A DNA stretch of 64,000 bases from Lycocorax pyrrhopterus obiensis (taxonomy: Eukaryota; Chordata; Aves; Passeriformes; Paradisaeidae): positions 1,488,001-1,552,000 of the forward strand of contig JACSVZ010000039.1 of NCBI GenBank assembly GCA_014706295.1, in the 5' to 3' direction. The notes beneath the pieces are model-generated. The model ran no database searches and was not told where the DNA came from. It worked only from the letters and a program-made list of their open reading frames with translations. This document shows positions 44,686-58,700 of the stretch, in pieces (the stretch's first letter is position 1; every line of letters begins with the position of its first letter). Made by a program: the position numbers and the translations under genes.

Positions 44686-47123
44686 TTTACGGCGAGGAAC
44701 ATAATGAAGACAGTCATTGTCCCACGCACCTTTGCTCAGACAGCAAGGTCTTTGCATTCCTGATAGCATGGATGGCAAAACTGCAAAAGTACCCTGACAA
44801 CGTTACTGATTTGTGGAGGCTAAATATTGTGGTAATGAATCACTGCTGAGATCTTTGTGCAATAGTGGGCAAAAATTGAGTGAAGGAAAGGATGTAAGAG
44901 TGCTGTCCTTCATTTTTACTCTTGCTGTGGTTTTGCAGTAGTCTCTTGAATGGCCTAGTGCTGACTGCTCAGAGAGACTTATAAAAGAAGAAGATAAAGG
45001 GACAACGACTGATTTGGCCGGACACAAAGAGTTTAAAAAAACAACACAAGCAGTTGTTTTTTGTTCCCATGAAGGCCCCTCTTTGTGTTAAAAAAAGCAA
45101 AATATATATCTATTAGTGATAACTTGATCAATCTTTTTAGATCTTAAAGGCAGTAATTCTTATTAGCAAGTTTCCAAAATACATTCTTCTGTGGAAAACA
45201 CATTAAAGAAGGCACATAATCCTTGAGGTTGCCCTTGCTGTTATGAAGTGAAATGATGTGTTGGCATTTTTTGACTGCAGCTCAGACCACAGCTACAAAT
45301 GGGAAAACATTTTGGGAAGATGTTGCACTGCAAGAATATGAATTTTTTTCATATCAGTTTTTAAATAAGAATGAACACTTTTTTGAATAATTTTATTTTT
45401 AATGTACCATTGAACCTACTGATATGAAGGTAGTTGTATTTCTGGTCTTCAAAGTCAAAAAGATCAGACCAGCTTATAGCCATCAAGAAAACACAGCTTC
45501 TAATAAAGGGTTTATTTCCTTCAGTATCCTGCAGAAGGCCTCAGTCTTTTGCCTTGACCAACTAGTTAAAAATGCTTACTGATCACTTTCATGTTCTGGA
45601 AAAGGAGTTGGGGATTAAAAGAAATCCTCTTGAATGCTTCTCGACATCTGAACATTTCTTAGATGACATTGAGCTAAAAAGAATAGAATCCAACAGTGAT
45701 TTTAGTGCTGATACACTATTGGCATCTGAAAAAAAAATGCTCAGTTGCATTTTCATTGATTTGTGCTTAATATGTTTCCACTTTATTGTTTTAGTTCTTT
45801 TGTGCAATCATTGAGCTGTGACAGTTACACCTCAGACAGTGATTGTGAAATTCTCTTGTATGATCAGCTATGTTTTTTCCGCCAAATTTAGTGAGGTTGC
45901 ATTTGTAGTCCTGCTTTGAGTGAACAAATCTGTTCTCTAAGCTTGGAGATTTAGAAAGAACTTAGTAAACAGATATTTTCTTTTTGATGAGGAAATGCAG
46001 CAAGACTGTATTGAGATGTCACACAAGTGCTGGTCTCAGTTTCGTTTCTGTGTCAGCTTTGTGGTTATGAATTTATTCATCCCTGAACACTCCTGTTTGT
46101 TTCTGAACTGTTTGTAAAGAATAGTTCTGTGCCCAGTTTGACTCCCCCTGTCTGTCACTCCTCTATAGGCAGTCCAGGATGTCTTGAGGTTTTTATTCAT
46201 TACCACTGTACATTTTCTTTGCAAAGCTCATATTTATTGCTTCCTGGGCCGATGCAAACTACTCAATGGATTTTCAAGTGCTCCTAAAGTTTTAAGAACA
46301 TGACATTTCTGGGTGTTTACTTTGAGACACCCATTGGTCTCTGAGTTTCAGAAAGCAATATGGCCCTAATAACTTGGCCTCTTTAACCAGCCTTGAGTTA
46401 TCTTCCAAGTCACTACAGAGATATTTTTATAATATTAAATATTGAATAAATCAATGAAAATGGGACAGAGAAGAAATAAAATACTTTCTGTTTCTCATTT
46501 TCAGAGCATGTTATCCCTGTCAAGTTCTGAAGTTAAAAATAATGAAGGAGACGTATTTTCTTCCTTCATCTATAATGAAAGTAGAAAAGCTTCAGATGCA
46601 CAGGAAATACCAGAAAGAAGAAAACAAAAGCTGTATCTTTTTCCTTTAGAGAGGGAACATATCCAGGGCCTACTGTCATGAACTTCACCAGAATTATTGG
46701 TCTCTGAGCAAAAAACAGGACTCCAGTATTGTTTAAAAACAAGTATTCCGGTCTGGGATAAGAAGAAGTATATAAAACTGATAAATACCTTGAGTAATAC
46801 CCGTTTTGCAGCTGCCAAACTGAAAAAATGTGAGACGTTTATCAGTTTTAGTGCCCTGATGTTTATGCCTCATAGCAACCTCTACAGGAAAATTGCAACA
46901 CTTTATTTAATGTTTGCAGCTTTGGGTTCTGTACGTGACAATAAACAAAGTAACTAAAATTACTGTACACTGTACAGGTCCGGTTTTCTCTCTCATGTTA
47001 TGCCAACATGTCATGCCTGGCACGGTGTTCCTTCCCTTCTTCCATGCCCTCTTTCCTTCCTGAAGCTTATGAGCTGTTCCCTACTCTAAAGCCCTCCTGC
47101 CTGGAAATATGAAGGACAAGGAC
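44686..47123. other. Intergenic, no gene recognised
   Basis: The sequence is AT-rich. Open frames of about 80 codons (for example 45572-45814 and 46442-46681) show no motif or family resemblance and are probably chance. Confidence 0.65.
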
Positions 47124-47228
47124 ATGTTACAGCTAGTTCATCTGAGGAAGCCCAAGGTGGTCCAGGGGCTGGAGCACTTGGTGATTGCAAGAGTTGGGCT
47201 TGTTTAGCCTGGCAAAGTAAAGTCTGGC
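47124..47228 (+). mobile_element. Short CR1 fragment
   Basis: ggtggtccaggggctggagc, then gagttgggcttgtttagcctgg, match the CR1 segment upstream of the 3' UTR. It is truncated at both ends and diverged. Confidence 0.6.
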
Positions 47229-49140
47229 AGGCAGGGATCCCTCTGCTGTCTTCCACTCCCTTTGCCTTGCTGCTATTCCAAGCACTTGTTTACTTGCTAT
47301 TTTTCTGGCAGTATATGAACAAAAAATATTAAGAAAGTTTCTAGGATTCCTGAATCATGTACTCCGTGTGACTTGCATTTTGCTATTACCCATCTTGCAT
47401 CCAGAACTCTAAAGAGGGGATGGGACGCAGAGTTTTAGGGTTTCTTATTGTTGACATTTGTATAACTATTGGCCTTTCCAAGCCTCCCTGTATCCTTTTG
47501 AACTGTTAGACCTCTTCCACCTTTCACACTCCTGTTGTAATAGATTAACAAGTGGGAAGTCTTCTGGGTAGATTATATTATTTTCTTCTTATAAGTAGCT
47601 ACAATTGTCAACTATGAAGTGAGAAGGTTCAAGGCATGATTTTAACCCAAATCTATTACTTCTATGCAATTCCAAGGAACAAAAGTACTTTTTGGTGCAC
47701 TGGAAGACAGTGGAAAACAATGTTCTTTTAACTGCAATGTCTTTTAATCTTAACATTATTTCTCATTATGGGTAAATAAGCAAAGATATAAAACCATAAC
47801 CAAGATTTAAATAAAAAGCAGGAATCCTGGCCCAGAATCCATTCTTAGATGTTTATCCTTTGATTTTCAGTTCCAGAAACCCCATTCATGTGAAAAATGT
47901 CAGCATAACATCAAATAAAGTGTAATCTGCAGGCTTGTTTTCTTTGGCAGTTCCTCAGAATACCATGAATACTCTCTGTTGTTATTTGGCAATGCCCTTG
48001 TGTACAGTATATTTGACAGAAAGTGCCTGTAGACTGTAAAATCTCAGCCAGTGCATCCTCTAAGGTAGTATCCTGTGGTTATATTTCTCAATCTCCTGAA
48101 CTGATGTCTTTTCAGTAGCAACAAAAGTCAAGACATCACCAAACATTTCCTATATCTGTCCAATTTCTCAAATATCTTCCTTTTATGGCACTTGCTTCTT
48201 CACAAATGAGGCAAGAAATTTCCTGGTGAAATAGGTGCAGTTTTCAGAAATTTGAAGAGAAAGATGTTTAAATGTATAGTAAAGATCAAAAACTTTACTT
48301 CGACAGTGGCACAAAATTAAAGTGTTCTCATGATTCATAACAGTGCTGGAGCAGGGGCTGATGGCCCCAGGCTGGGCTGAAATGGCATCCTGGGGCATGG
48401 CAGGGTGGGGAATCCCCCATGTTTATTTGGAAAGGACAGTCAGGCTCAGCATTTATCTCTGAAAATACTATTTTCTGCTCATGCAGTATTTTAACAATGT
48501 TTGGTTGGGAAATCCTTAAATGGTCGTCACTGGGACTATACCTTCACCAGGCTGGATTGTAAAATTGTACAAAAGCTGTCCCTTACGGACAGGAGGGCTG
48601 TGTGGGCTGTTCCCACTAAGGCTAAAGGTGTGCTAGGAGGGACAATGGCTGCTGACACTGGAGCGTGACTCAATGCAGCAGAGTCTTGCTGGAGGGATGG
48701 AAGAGAGTGAGTGTTCTCACTAAATAAAGATAACAATGAGGCCTCTGCTGGAAACACAGAAGTGGATTAAATTAAGAACTGAGATATTACACATATAATA
48801 CTTGAACTACAGACACTGGAACAGATGCAAAATTTAAGAAACTCCACAGATTTGCTCACAAATCTTCATGTTCGTATTTAAGGCAATACTTTGTGCTGTG
48901 ATTTATTGAGATTTACTGGGAAAAAAATTGTGACTATTGTAGCTGGTGATCTACAGAAATATAAAAACAGAAGTAACAGGCCTACACTTTAAAATAAATG
49001 TACTCACTATCCCTTTCTGGCAGATGATACACAGACACAATTCCTGCATATTCTAAAAATACAGTAATTGGAAGCAGAATATTATTGATATTTTTTGAAA
49101 GGGAATATGCTAGAAATGTGAATGATAGCTATATCCTGCC
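47229..49140. other. Intergenic, no gene recognised
   Basis: No repeat family, RNA gene or protein was recognised. Confidence 0.65.
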
Positions 49141-49539
49141 TTATGTGCAGTAATCACGCAAGGGCATGGACTCCGCACACACAGTGGAAAAAGTGCAAAG
49201 CCGTTTATTGCGCAGTGAATATTCCCTAAATACCAGCACCTAACAGGATATCACATCATATAAACAGGAAAGATGTTCACCTCAGTGTCCCCCAATCACC
49301 TGGGGTATTGCACAGATGTTACCTATTATGGTAACAGGCAAACAATACCCTATAAGGTCACAAACTGCAGTTATCACGTCTCATAGGTCCAACACTGTCC
49401 ACAAACCCACAATCCTCTCTCAGCCCATCCCCGGTGACCTGGATGCACTCCCAGCGTCACCTCTGGGTCCAGGAAAGAGGCTCTCTCCGGCCCTCAGGGC
49501 CTGTGTCTCTTCCAGCACATAGGGCACCCCAACGTTATG
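49141..49539 (-). mobile_element. Solo LTR of an endogenous retrovirus with 5-bp target duplication
   Basis: The element occupies 49146-49534 (389 bp) and is read on the minus strand. It runs from CGTTGGGGTGCC (probably TG originally) to a terminal CA (gattactgca). It is flanked by perfect direct repeats TTATG at 49141-49145 and 49535-49539. An AATAAA signal lies on the minus strand at 49204-49209, followed by ggctttgcac and a T run, as in an R/U5 border. No internal retroviral genes are present. Confidence 0.8.
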
Positions 49540-52504
49540 TACCAGTATACAGAAATAGTACTAGAAATGTAGAGTGGATGAGAGTCACTGGCAGTTTTTA
49601 TAAATAGCTATTTTAGACAATTCTCATTGAAACTAGCTCTAAATGGAAAGACATTAAAAGGAGAAATAGATGATACTCTTTCAGCCAAACACTGACTGTG
49701 TCAGAAGCAATATTACCAATTTCCTGAAATAAAGACTTTCTTTAACAACCCTACTCATTCAGCTGTGTGACCGACTCAGTCCATTTATGATGTCTCAACC
49801 TCAGTCTATCTGCATTACTCAGACTTGCCACTTATAATTTTAAATTTCTCTTTTACATGAAAAAAAACCCCTATTTTCATATTTCTAAGTCATTCTACAT
49901 CTCTTATTCAGAGGTGAATGGCTGATATTATGGATAGATACAGATAAAGATATAGATGTAGATATATGAGATTAGGTATCACAAGAAGAGTTTTTCCTAT
50001 TTTCTGCATAGTAATGTAATGTATTTTAATAGATCCATCTTGCACATTAGAGTAAAAAAAGAGTTCTTGAGGTCTCGAAACCAAAATATATTATTCATTC
50101 CTTCTTAAAAGTACTTCTAAGATGGTCTCATAAGATGTGGTGGTGTTCAAACTGAACTTAGAGATGCTAGAGAGGTAAAAAACCCTCTGGATGGGCATGT
50201 GCAAGAACAGTCTCATTTCAGATCGAGGTATAGGTCTTACCTAGAAGTGGTCAGAAAAGGCAGATCTCCCTTATTTTTATTACCTGTCAACCATCTTTGT
50301 CAGACTTTGTGCATGGTTTGCAAGGCTTCAAAAATGTATGTAGGTCAAAATATAACACATTGGTTTTATGGTAACTTACAACACCAAAAGTTTCACTAAA
50401 ATATTTTTCATGTAGGCAGAATGCTTCTGTGATACCTAGACACTCCACTGCATGGTAAATTAAGAAAGTGCAGTCAACTGTGCTTTTAGAACCCCAGAAG
50501 ATGCAAATAGCTTATATTTCACATGTAGAATGGCTTTGTTTTCCCCATGTTTTGCATTCTGTGTAAACAGAGTGAATAGAATGATAAATTATGATCTTTT
50601 TGACAAATTATTATCATTATGATAAAATGTGTTTTGTGATTCACAAGTTGTATGTTCACTGCCATGTCTTATACACATATTTCTCATATACAACTGATTT
50701 TGCTTTTGCAGTTTGAAGAATGGCTCCAGCTACAACAGCTGGGAAGGTCTTACATTATTACCAATATTGTGTGGCATTTTGTTCCAGTTTTAAATTCACC
50801 TTCCTTTATATGCTGTATCTGACTGTATTCTTGCTAATCTTCCCCAGGTTCCACACCTACACAAAATGCTGCAAAAAGATACATATTTCTAAAGCTGAAT
50901 GAATCAACTCAGCTTTGGCAGCCAAACTTTACAACCAACATTTCTCACTTAGTATGCAGACTTTTGGCACATTATATTGGACTACGATTATCCTGTAACA
51001 TTAGTAGCATTGTGCAATGTACTGTGGGAAAAGCCACATCTCAGTATGGTGGAAATTCCACTGGAGAAAGAACTAGTTCCTTCCAAACCAATTGAGTTTT
51101 GCCTTTAATAAACTCATTGGAAATGGATCAGCATGGAATTTCATGAATTATAGCCAGATTTTCAATAAGTCTCAGTACCCTGATTTAAGTTAAGGTTTTT
51201 TTTTCCCGGAAAGTTCAGCTTCTGTTTGGCACTGGGACTGGTTACACTCTGTTTTCAGACATGAACCAGCTTTTTAAAGAAGCCTATTTAGCTGTGCTCT
51301 CATGGTGCTGAGCCCTAGCTAGCAAGATCTGATGACAGAAGAGCATGACAGCAGTTTTTGCTGAGGTCCAGTACCACATTAATACATCTAAGTAACTTCT
51401 GAATGGAAGGTGACTTGTAACTCCACATCTTCAAATGCAGGTCAGGTTTACACATGCCTCTCTGCAGCCTTAATTTAAATGAAATGGTCATGTTTTCAAG
51501 AATTCCTTCCACATAAGAACTCATGGTGTGCCTTCTATGAACATGCATGTAAAGGACTTGGTAGTTAACTTTGCCATCCACAGCTACAGTAAACTCATTC
51601 CCTTTACATCATGAGATTGTGCTCCGCAGTCACCCAGTGCTTTCCATGAGGAAGAAGGAGGTGCCGTACAGAAAGGTGGACAGTCAAGAGTAAAATATGA
51701 AGCTAACCAGGCCATTTAGAAGGAAACTGCATAGCAAGTGCTCTGTGCTGGAGATCCCATGCCTAGTTTATGTTTTGGAATACAGAACCTCAGTCCCTGC
51801 TGAACTTCATCAAGTCCAAGACTGGGAAAATATCATCTTTGAGTGGGTGAATTTGGATCTCTTAGCTAAGTGTGTTACTTACATCGTACAATAGTAAAAT
51901 GCAGAATAATTTTTCTGTGGGCAATTATTAGTGTAGAAACTAGAAAATGCTCCAAGGAGAAATAAAATAGATAAAATAATTGTCTCTTTCATATTAAAAA
52001 TATCCATCCATCTTTCCGAAGAGGCAAGACACAAAGGGCACATCTGCTCGAAGTATCTGCCCCTGAACAGAAGCATATGAGCTAGCTTATATAAAAGCCA
52101 AATTATTTTAGCAAACAATGAATAAAAATGAAATCAGTTTTATAATTCCTAAAAGGCTCTCTGTCATCATATATATTTAAATGAAATGTAGGCAGTTGAA
52201 CAATTTAAAAAACACCAAAACCAGCAACAACTTATCTCTCTGCCTTCTCTTGAACTTTAACATTTGCAATGTTTTCAGAGGTTGTTTCCTATCCAATTGT
52301 GATTTCATGTGTATTGAAAAACGAGGTCAGTTTTAGTGCTGCTATTCTTAACTGGGGAAAAAGTTCATGTAGTAAAGCCCCATATTGTAATCATCTAAAC
52401 ACATTTCAAAGGGCACTGGGCAGAGGGTAAAAAAGCAACAGGTCAGATTTACCAGCTGGACATTTACACGCAAGAAAATACAATATCAAAGGATGGAAGA
52501 ACCT
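49540..52504. other. Intergenic, no gene recognised
   Basis: The sequence is AT-rich, with a short gata/tagat low-complexity stretch at 49934-49970. Nothing else was recognised. Confidence 0.65.
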
Positions 52505-52872
52505 GGCTGGACTCCTCATTTTGGGGAAGAGAAGGCTCAGGGTGGATCTCATCAATGTGTATAAATATCTGATGGAGGGAGAAAAAAAGACAGAGCCAGG
52601 CTCCTTCCTGTGGTATCCAGTGACAGGACCAGAGGCAATGGGCACTATCTGAAACACAGGAGCTCCATCTGAGCATCAGAAAGACCTTTTTCACTCACTG
52701 AGTGGCTAAGCAGTGCCACGGGTTGTCCAGAGATGATGTGGAGTCTCCATCCTTGGACAGACATTCAAAAACTCTCTGGACATAGTCCTGGGCCGCTGGG
52801 TCTAGGTAGACTGGACAAGATGACCTCCAGAGACTCCTTCCAGGCTTAACAGTTCTCTAATTCTATGATTCA
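52505..52872 (+). mobile_element. CR1 LINE 3' fragment
   Basis: This is a + strand CR1 3' region. Markers are gaagagaaggctcagggtgg, gtgacaggaccagaggcaat, gatgacctccagagactcct and the final attctatgatt tail unit. It is truncated at the 5' end and diverged. Confidence 0.92.
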
Positions 52873-54960
52873 GTAATCGGCTCCTACTTAATTCTTGTGA
52901 TGGAAAGTGGATTATACCTGCATGCAAAACACTTGGGCAAATGTAATAAAATTAATGTAATTTGAACTTCTGGCACAATTCCTCATGCTGTAAAAATAGT
53001 TGTTGAGGTAAAGCACAAAGAAGATATTAGCAGTGTTCTATGATTTCTTCAGATTTTGATGTCTTGCCAGTGTAGCCTTCCCCCGCAGCTCCCACTGCAA
53101 ACTTATCTCAAAGAAATGTTGAGTATCCATCATAAGCAAAGCAATTTTCCAAGGATTGTGAAATGCGTCATGTAAATTTATGCAGTCACTGTCAAAGCAT
53201 TTAAAACAGAGGCTTATTTTCAGAAGTGACCCCTTAGAGAGGACAAGATTTTTATGTAAACAGATGACAAAACACTAAAGAGTGACTGCAGTTTTGGTAG
53301 AGGATGTGTGCAGAGGTGGCTTATAAGTATTTCTGCTGGGTCCTCCATGACCTAGTGATGTTCCAGGGACTGCATAATTTCCCACCACAGGTTATCCGGC
53401 ATGTCACAGCCCTGATCCCACACACAATGGAACTGTGTGCTTTGTCTCAGGCACCACCATGGTTTGAAAAGCTGCAGTTCTGAACTTCTTTGTGCAGAAT
53501 TGAAAATTGAGGTAATTTATTCCACGGAAAAGCTTTTAAGGAAAGAGCCGTCTTAGGACTGATGAAGGGTGATGGAGTTGGTAGGTCATAAAATAGCTGA
53601 TTTCTGACTGTGGTCATCCAATTCCTGCTCTTAACCTTTCTCCAGCACCTTGCAAAATAAATAATTGTAGTCAGCATAGGAAGTGAGATTTTTACAAGAC
53701 CCTTTTTTATTTTCAGGCTAAAAAAATGAGGCAATAATAGATTCAGCTCTTTTTTCCCGATTTTGTTCTCTTTCCTCATAACAGTCTGAAAACAATGGAA
53801 GAGAAAGAAGTAGAGGACCAATCTTCTCCCTCACTCAAATGCTCTGCTTTAAATTAATCATTAGCTGCCACTCAGTGGAAACTTTGGAGCATGGACCCCG
53901 GCACTAACTGGAACACCAATGACTTACCCAACAGGGAACCTTCTTATCTGTTGAAGGAGTTGTTTATTGATTTGTCAGATCATTGACATCTGTCTCTCAG
54001 TGGTTTGTCACTTTGTGGCACATTATTGTTTGGATGTAACATATTATTTTGACATGATCCCTAAACTATTCTTTCTGGAGAAGTAGATTCAGGCCTTTCA
54101 GTGAAAGCTTGTTTTATTGCCAGGCATTATCACAAACACAAACATTTTCAGGAAGAGATGAATTATATATCTGTATCTAAGTGGACCCACTTGGTTCTGT
54201 TACAGTCAATACACTGTGAACAAACAAAAGCATCTGATCTTTCAGAAGATAATCCAGCAGTTCACATTCCTGCCAGGAGGACAATCCATGCCCCATAGCT
54301 CTTTCTAGCTATGCTACTCTTCAAGAAAAGGCTGAAATACAATGTGTCAGCTGGTGGGAAACTGCCTTCAGAACTTTGATGAATAGAGGGAAGTCTTGAT
54401 CGCTTGTTTTCATTTGCGCCCAAGGGTTATTCAACAAGTCAAGTCTAAAATTAATGCTTATGACACTCAAAGCAGAATGAAACCCTAGCACTGGAGGCTT
54501 TTATGGATTGTGATGTCATGCCTAGAGACAAGTTTGTTTATGTGGTTGAAAGGGGATTTACCAGTCTTTCCCACTGCTTTTTGTCTGCCCATGCCAGTAC
54601 AGTCTGTTCTTGCAGAGTGTAGGGCTCTCAAGACATGCTTTGGAAAGAAAAACAAACATTATCTTTTATATCTATAGACATCTTCTCTTTTGATTTTTTA
54701 TTTATCATATTAACTTTTCTGATGGGTTATCCTAGTCCTCCTTGACACTAATCCAGTATTGATTGGATTGCTCAGTGTTTACCTGCAACTGGAAAACCAG
54801 GCTGATTTCTATATTTTCCTATCCTATTCTTATTTTTGCATCCCCAAAGAAAAACTTTGGTTTGGTGTGTTCAGATTTATGATGAACATTTAAATTACTT
54901 CAACCTTGCAATCAAATTTGGGTGATTTAAAACCATAACGCTACTCCACATCATTTGGAA
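52873..54960. other. Intergenic, no gene recognised
   Basis: No conserved coding sequence or known repeat was seen. Confidence 0.65.
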
Positions 54961-55430
54961 ATTCATGGATTGAAACACTTTGCCCTACCTTCAAACCCAG
55001 GAGCAGCCTCATAACAGCAAGGGCACAATAAATAGACTGTTTTCATGGCAGCACCTTGGGCCCAAGAAGGACTTAGACCATTCTGTGACCGGCAGTGAGA
55101 GCCAGGTCTTCCTCTGTGGGGAGCAGTAATGGGGCAAGGTGGTACAAGTGGCGGCACGTCCAGTGCCTGGATCCCAGGGCCTCCAAGTGTCCACATGTCT
55201 GGACCGGCAGGGCAGCAGGTTCACCTCTGATCCTGGTGCCCTGAAGTGCTCCTCGGAGACCGAATCTGGGCAAGCTGGTCTATTACTACTGAACCCCTAA
55301 TTTTTCCTTGTGCTGCTGAGGTGGCTCTGGATGTACACACTGACACTCCTGCCACCTCAGCGAGACTGCTGTGATTCCATGGGATGGAGACTCAGCAGGG
55401 CCACTGCTGCTTTTCGCAGCACCAGCTGTA
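54961..55430. other. GC-richer patch of unknown nature
   Basis: This stretch is visibly richer in G and C, with several CpG, than the AT-rich flanks. Three overlapping open frames of 66-77 codons lie on the minus strand. None has a motif I recognise. It could be an unrecognised repeat, a regulatory element or a non-coding exon. Confidence 0.4.
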
Positions 55431-58400
55431 CTCATGCAATTAGCCCATCAGTGTCCCACAAGCTCCAGGACTTCCACTCTCCAAAAAATACAAGTCCAGC
55501 AGCCTCAGGCACAGAAGTTCCTGTGCTCTCTCTCTCAAACATATTAAGATCCTTTCATAACAGTTTGCAGGGAAAATCTCCTTTTGCTCACAGGCTGTGC
55601 AAAGAGTCCAAATTTTGCAGTGTGCCACGTTTTCCCATTGTTTCAGGAGCTCAGTTCAATTGTCACATTTAATGAAATATCTCATGATTATTTTACAATT
55701 TTGGCAATATAACAGTAATTTTTGTAAGTAAAAACAATCAGTGACTCCCACTAGAAATTGGCAGAAATAATTTATATTTTATATACAAACAAAAATACTG
55801 TGTCTGTGGCTCCTAGGGCAAAGTCCCACATTATTCTCCTGTTAATTTCCCTGGCAATTGATTGCTGCAGTGTTTCATAAATGGATCTGCATTTGTACAA
55901 ACTCATACCTTCATAGTGGTAATCCTGTTTCAAATCTTTTCTGTTTGTTTTTCTGCACATTATAGGTGATGAATTATCTTTACTGAGCATTTGTTACTTA
56001 CTGTTTTGTTGTTTTAGGTGTGGTGACTCACAGTTGCTGTTTATGCCCTTTGGAATTTTTCTGTGAAGAAGGGAACTTTGTGCTAAGGCACTCGGGTCTT
56101 TGTTTTGGACCATTATTCGGAAAATATTTGCAAAGGCAATATGGATGTGCTACTACGTGGAGAAAAAGCAGCAAAAGACAGCATGTATGTTCTAGCCTTA
56201 CGAAGTGTTCCTGGTCCAGAGAGAATGGAAGTCAACCAAAAGTCTTTCCATTGACTGTAGTGGGTTTTGGATCAAGTCTTGTGTATGTAAGTGGCGTCCA
56301 AATATCTGAGCTGTTCACAAATGGTCCATGTCTGTTATAGTTACCAGGAAATGCAGGCAGTGGGCCAGAGTTCAAAGATTCAGCTTTTTCAAATCTAAGT
56401 CACACTTACAAAAAGAAAGATGCCTTTATCCAACCTGTTCCAGTCCTCCAGAGTGCTGAGTTTTCTTGTGACTCAAGTCCTCAGCTATTAAAAAAATAAC
56501 AAAAACTTTCCTAGCTAGATGCATATTGCGCAGGAACTGGTAAATCTCAGGAAAGGTGGTGCATAATTCTGAAAATGGTCATAAGTATAGCTGGGCTGGA
56601 AAGTAGGAATACTTTTGAAACCAGACCTCTGATCTGATCTAAGTAAACCTACAAATGCACTGAGTTTTGAGATGAGGATTGGTAAGTCTAAGGAGGGGAA
56701 TCTTATCGGAGCAATCTGATTCTGGCAAAGTTGGTAGCCAAAGAGTGTCTTAGGAAGGGATTTCATGGTACAGTGTCTGCCAGTGGGGGGATTAATGAAT
56801 ATATATATATATCTCCTATAATAAATACACTGAAGACTGCAAGGCATGCAGGTACCAAGGGAGCTGAAAAAACACACAGGGGAAATTTCTGCATATACTG
56901 TATCAGCTACTCCAATAATCTCTTCAAGTGTAACATAACATCATACTGTGCTGGAGAACTGTCATGGGTCTCAAAATAAAAGTTATGTCTCATGTTGATT
57001 TTAAGTACAATATTTAAGAGATTGTGAGTGCTTTGAACTTGGATTTCCCATCATCACATTAAAAAAATACCAGAAACCAATGACCTGAAGAATTCTGTTC
57101 ACTGGAACAAATTAGACTATTGGTAAGTTATTTTCAGGGAACTTACATGCACAGATGGAAAACACTGTAAGAATAAACACTGCATAAACAATAACCAAAA
57201 GAATTAAGAATTTGTTGATCTTTTCTTGAGGAATGGTGGTTTAAAAGACAGCTGTTTGCTATACTGGCAGCTAGCTCCCCATAAGTATTCCTGAGAAGGA
57301 CCCATTTGCAGCTCCAGGTGAGCATAATCAATGGCACAGTTAAGTAGAATGTAAACTGCATTCAGCATCTGAAACCTTTTACTCATGTTAGCTAAGAAAA
57401 TTAAAATTACTTCTGGCAATGCTTCAGATATTCCCAAGAGGTCTAGTGTGTATAAAGAACAGGAGTGAGAACATTGGAAAGCTGTCGCTCCTTGCTTACA
57501 AGTGCTTCAAAAATGATTAACCATTACTTTCTTCAGAAGGAGTCCTGTAATCTGTCCTGGTTCATCAACCAGTTTCAGCAACATAGAAAAAGTCTTCAGC
57601 TTTGTGGCACCTTCCCAAATATGACAGAAGATGTTTAAGACTGGGTCATTACCAGTGTGTTCATTGAGAGGAGTGCTAGACATCGACAGCTGAACACACA
57701 ACAGAGGGCAACATCTAGTTGGACAATTATCCACTGTTCTGGGAAGTCATGGAAAATTATCCAGAAGTGTAGCTGGGTGTCATTATCATTTGATTAAATC
57801 CTGAAAAGTGAAATTGCAGATAAATTAAAATATGAGGTTTTGTATATGCACTGGGTGCTCTTCATACATGGATTTTGAGAAAACACAGTAAAATTGGATC
57901 AGAATGAAACACTTTGGCTTCAGACTTGCAAAAATGCCATGAGAAAAGGTAGAACAGAAGAAGAATTTGCCTTACAGTTACAGAAAATCTTTTCTTCTTT
58001 ATTTTCATCAGTGGTGACAACAAGAGCCAAAAAATGCTTTACTTACTGCCTAAAATGAAAGGTGACTCACACAGGCAGTGTGAGTAAGTAAAATTTTGCA
58101 AGGCTGCCTTTCGTATTTGACCAGTGTAATTTTGACCCTGCAGACCTTTTATGGATGATTTGGAGTACATGTGAGCATAGAATGAATGTAGGGGTAAGGA
58201 AGAGCATTTTTCCCACGTATAAACCCTAACCACATTAATCCTAAAGGAACCATAAACCCGTAGTTCTAAACAAGCCCACTTGCACTGAACTGCACTCTAG
58301 AGCTCTTCTCAGTGTGCAAAAAGAGCAGGAAACAGAAGCTTGTGCCCTGCTCAGGGTCTGTTTAGGACAATGTAAGTCCTGGGAGAATGGGAGCCGAATG

Positions 58401-58671
58401 ACTGCTGTCTTGCCCTAATCAGAAAGGCTGTCACATATGGTCAGGTTATGCTTGTAGACTTGATTCTATTCCCCACCACAGCTATTCTTGGGGCTATTTC
58501 TCCTCTCTTCTGCCCGCCCAATGCCTCGCAAATGTTCTTTTTTCTCTGTGGGTCCAATCTGAATTTCTCTGTAGCTTTAGGGACATGAGGAAGTTTCTAA
58601 TTAATCTGATCCCTGCCCTCCTGTTGTCTAGCTGTTAAGAGTTTGGTGTAGCCAGAGTTGAATGTGGTGAC

Positions 58672-58700
58672 ATAGAATAGAACAGAATAGAACAGAACAG
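58672..58700. repeat. GAATA/GAACA low-complexity repeat
   Basis: Pentamer units gaata and gaaca are repeated about six times. Similar stretches are common near CR1 tails in birds. Confidence 0.55.
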
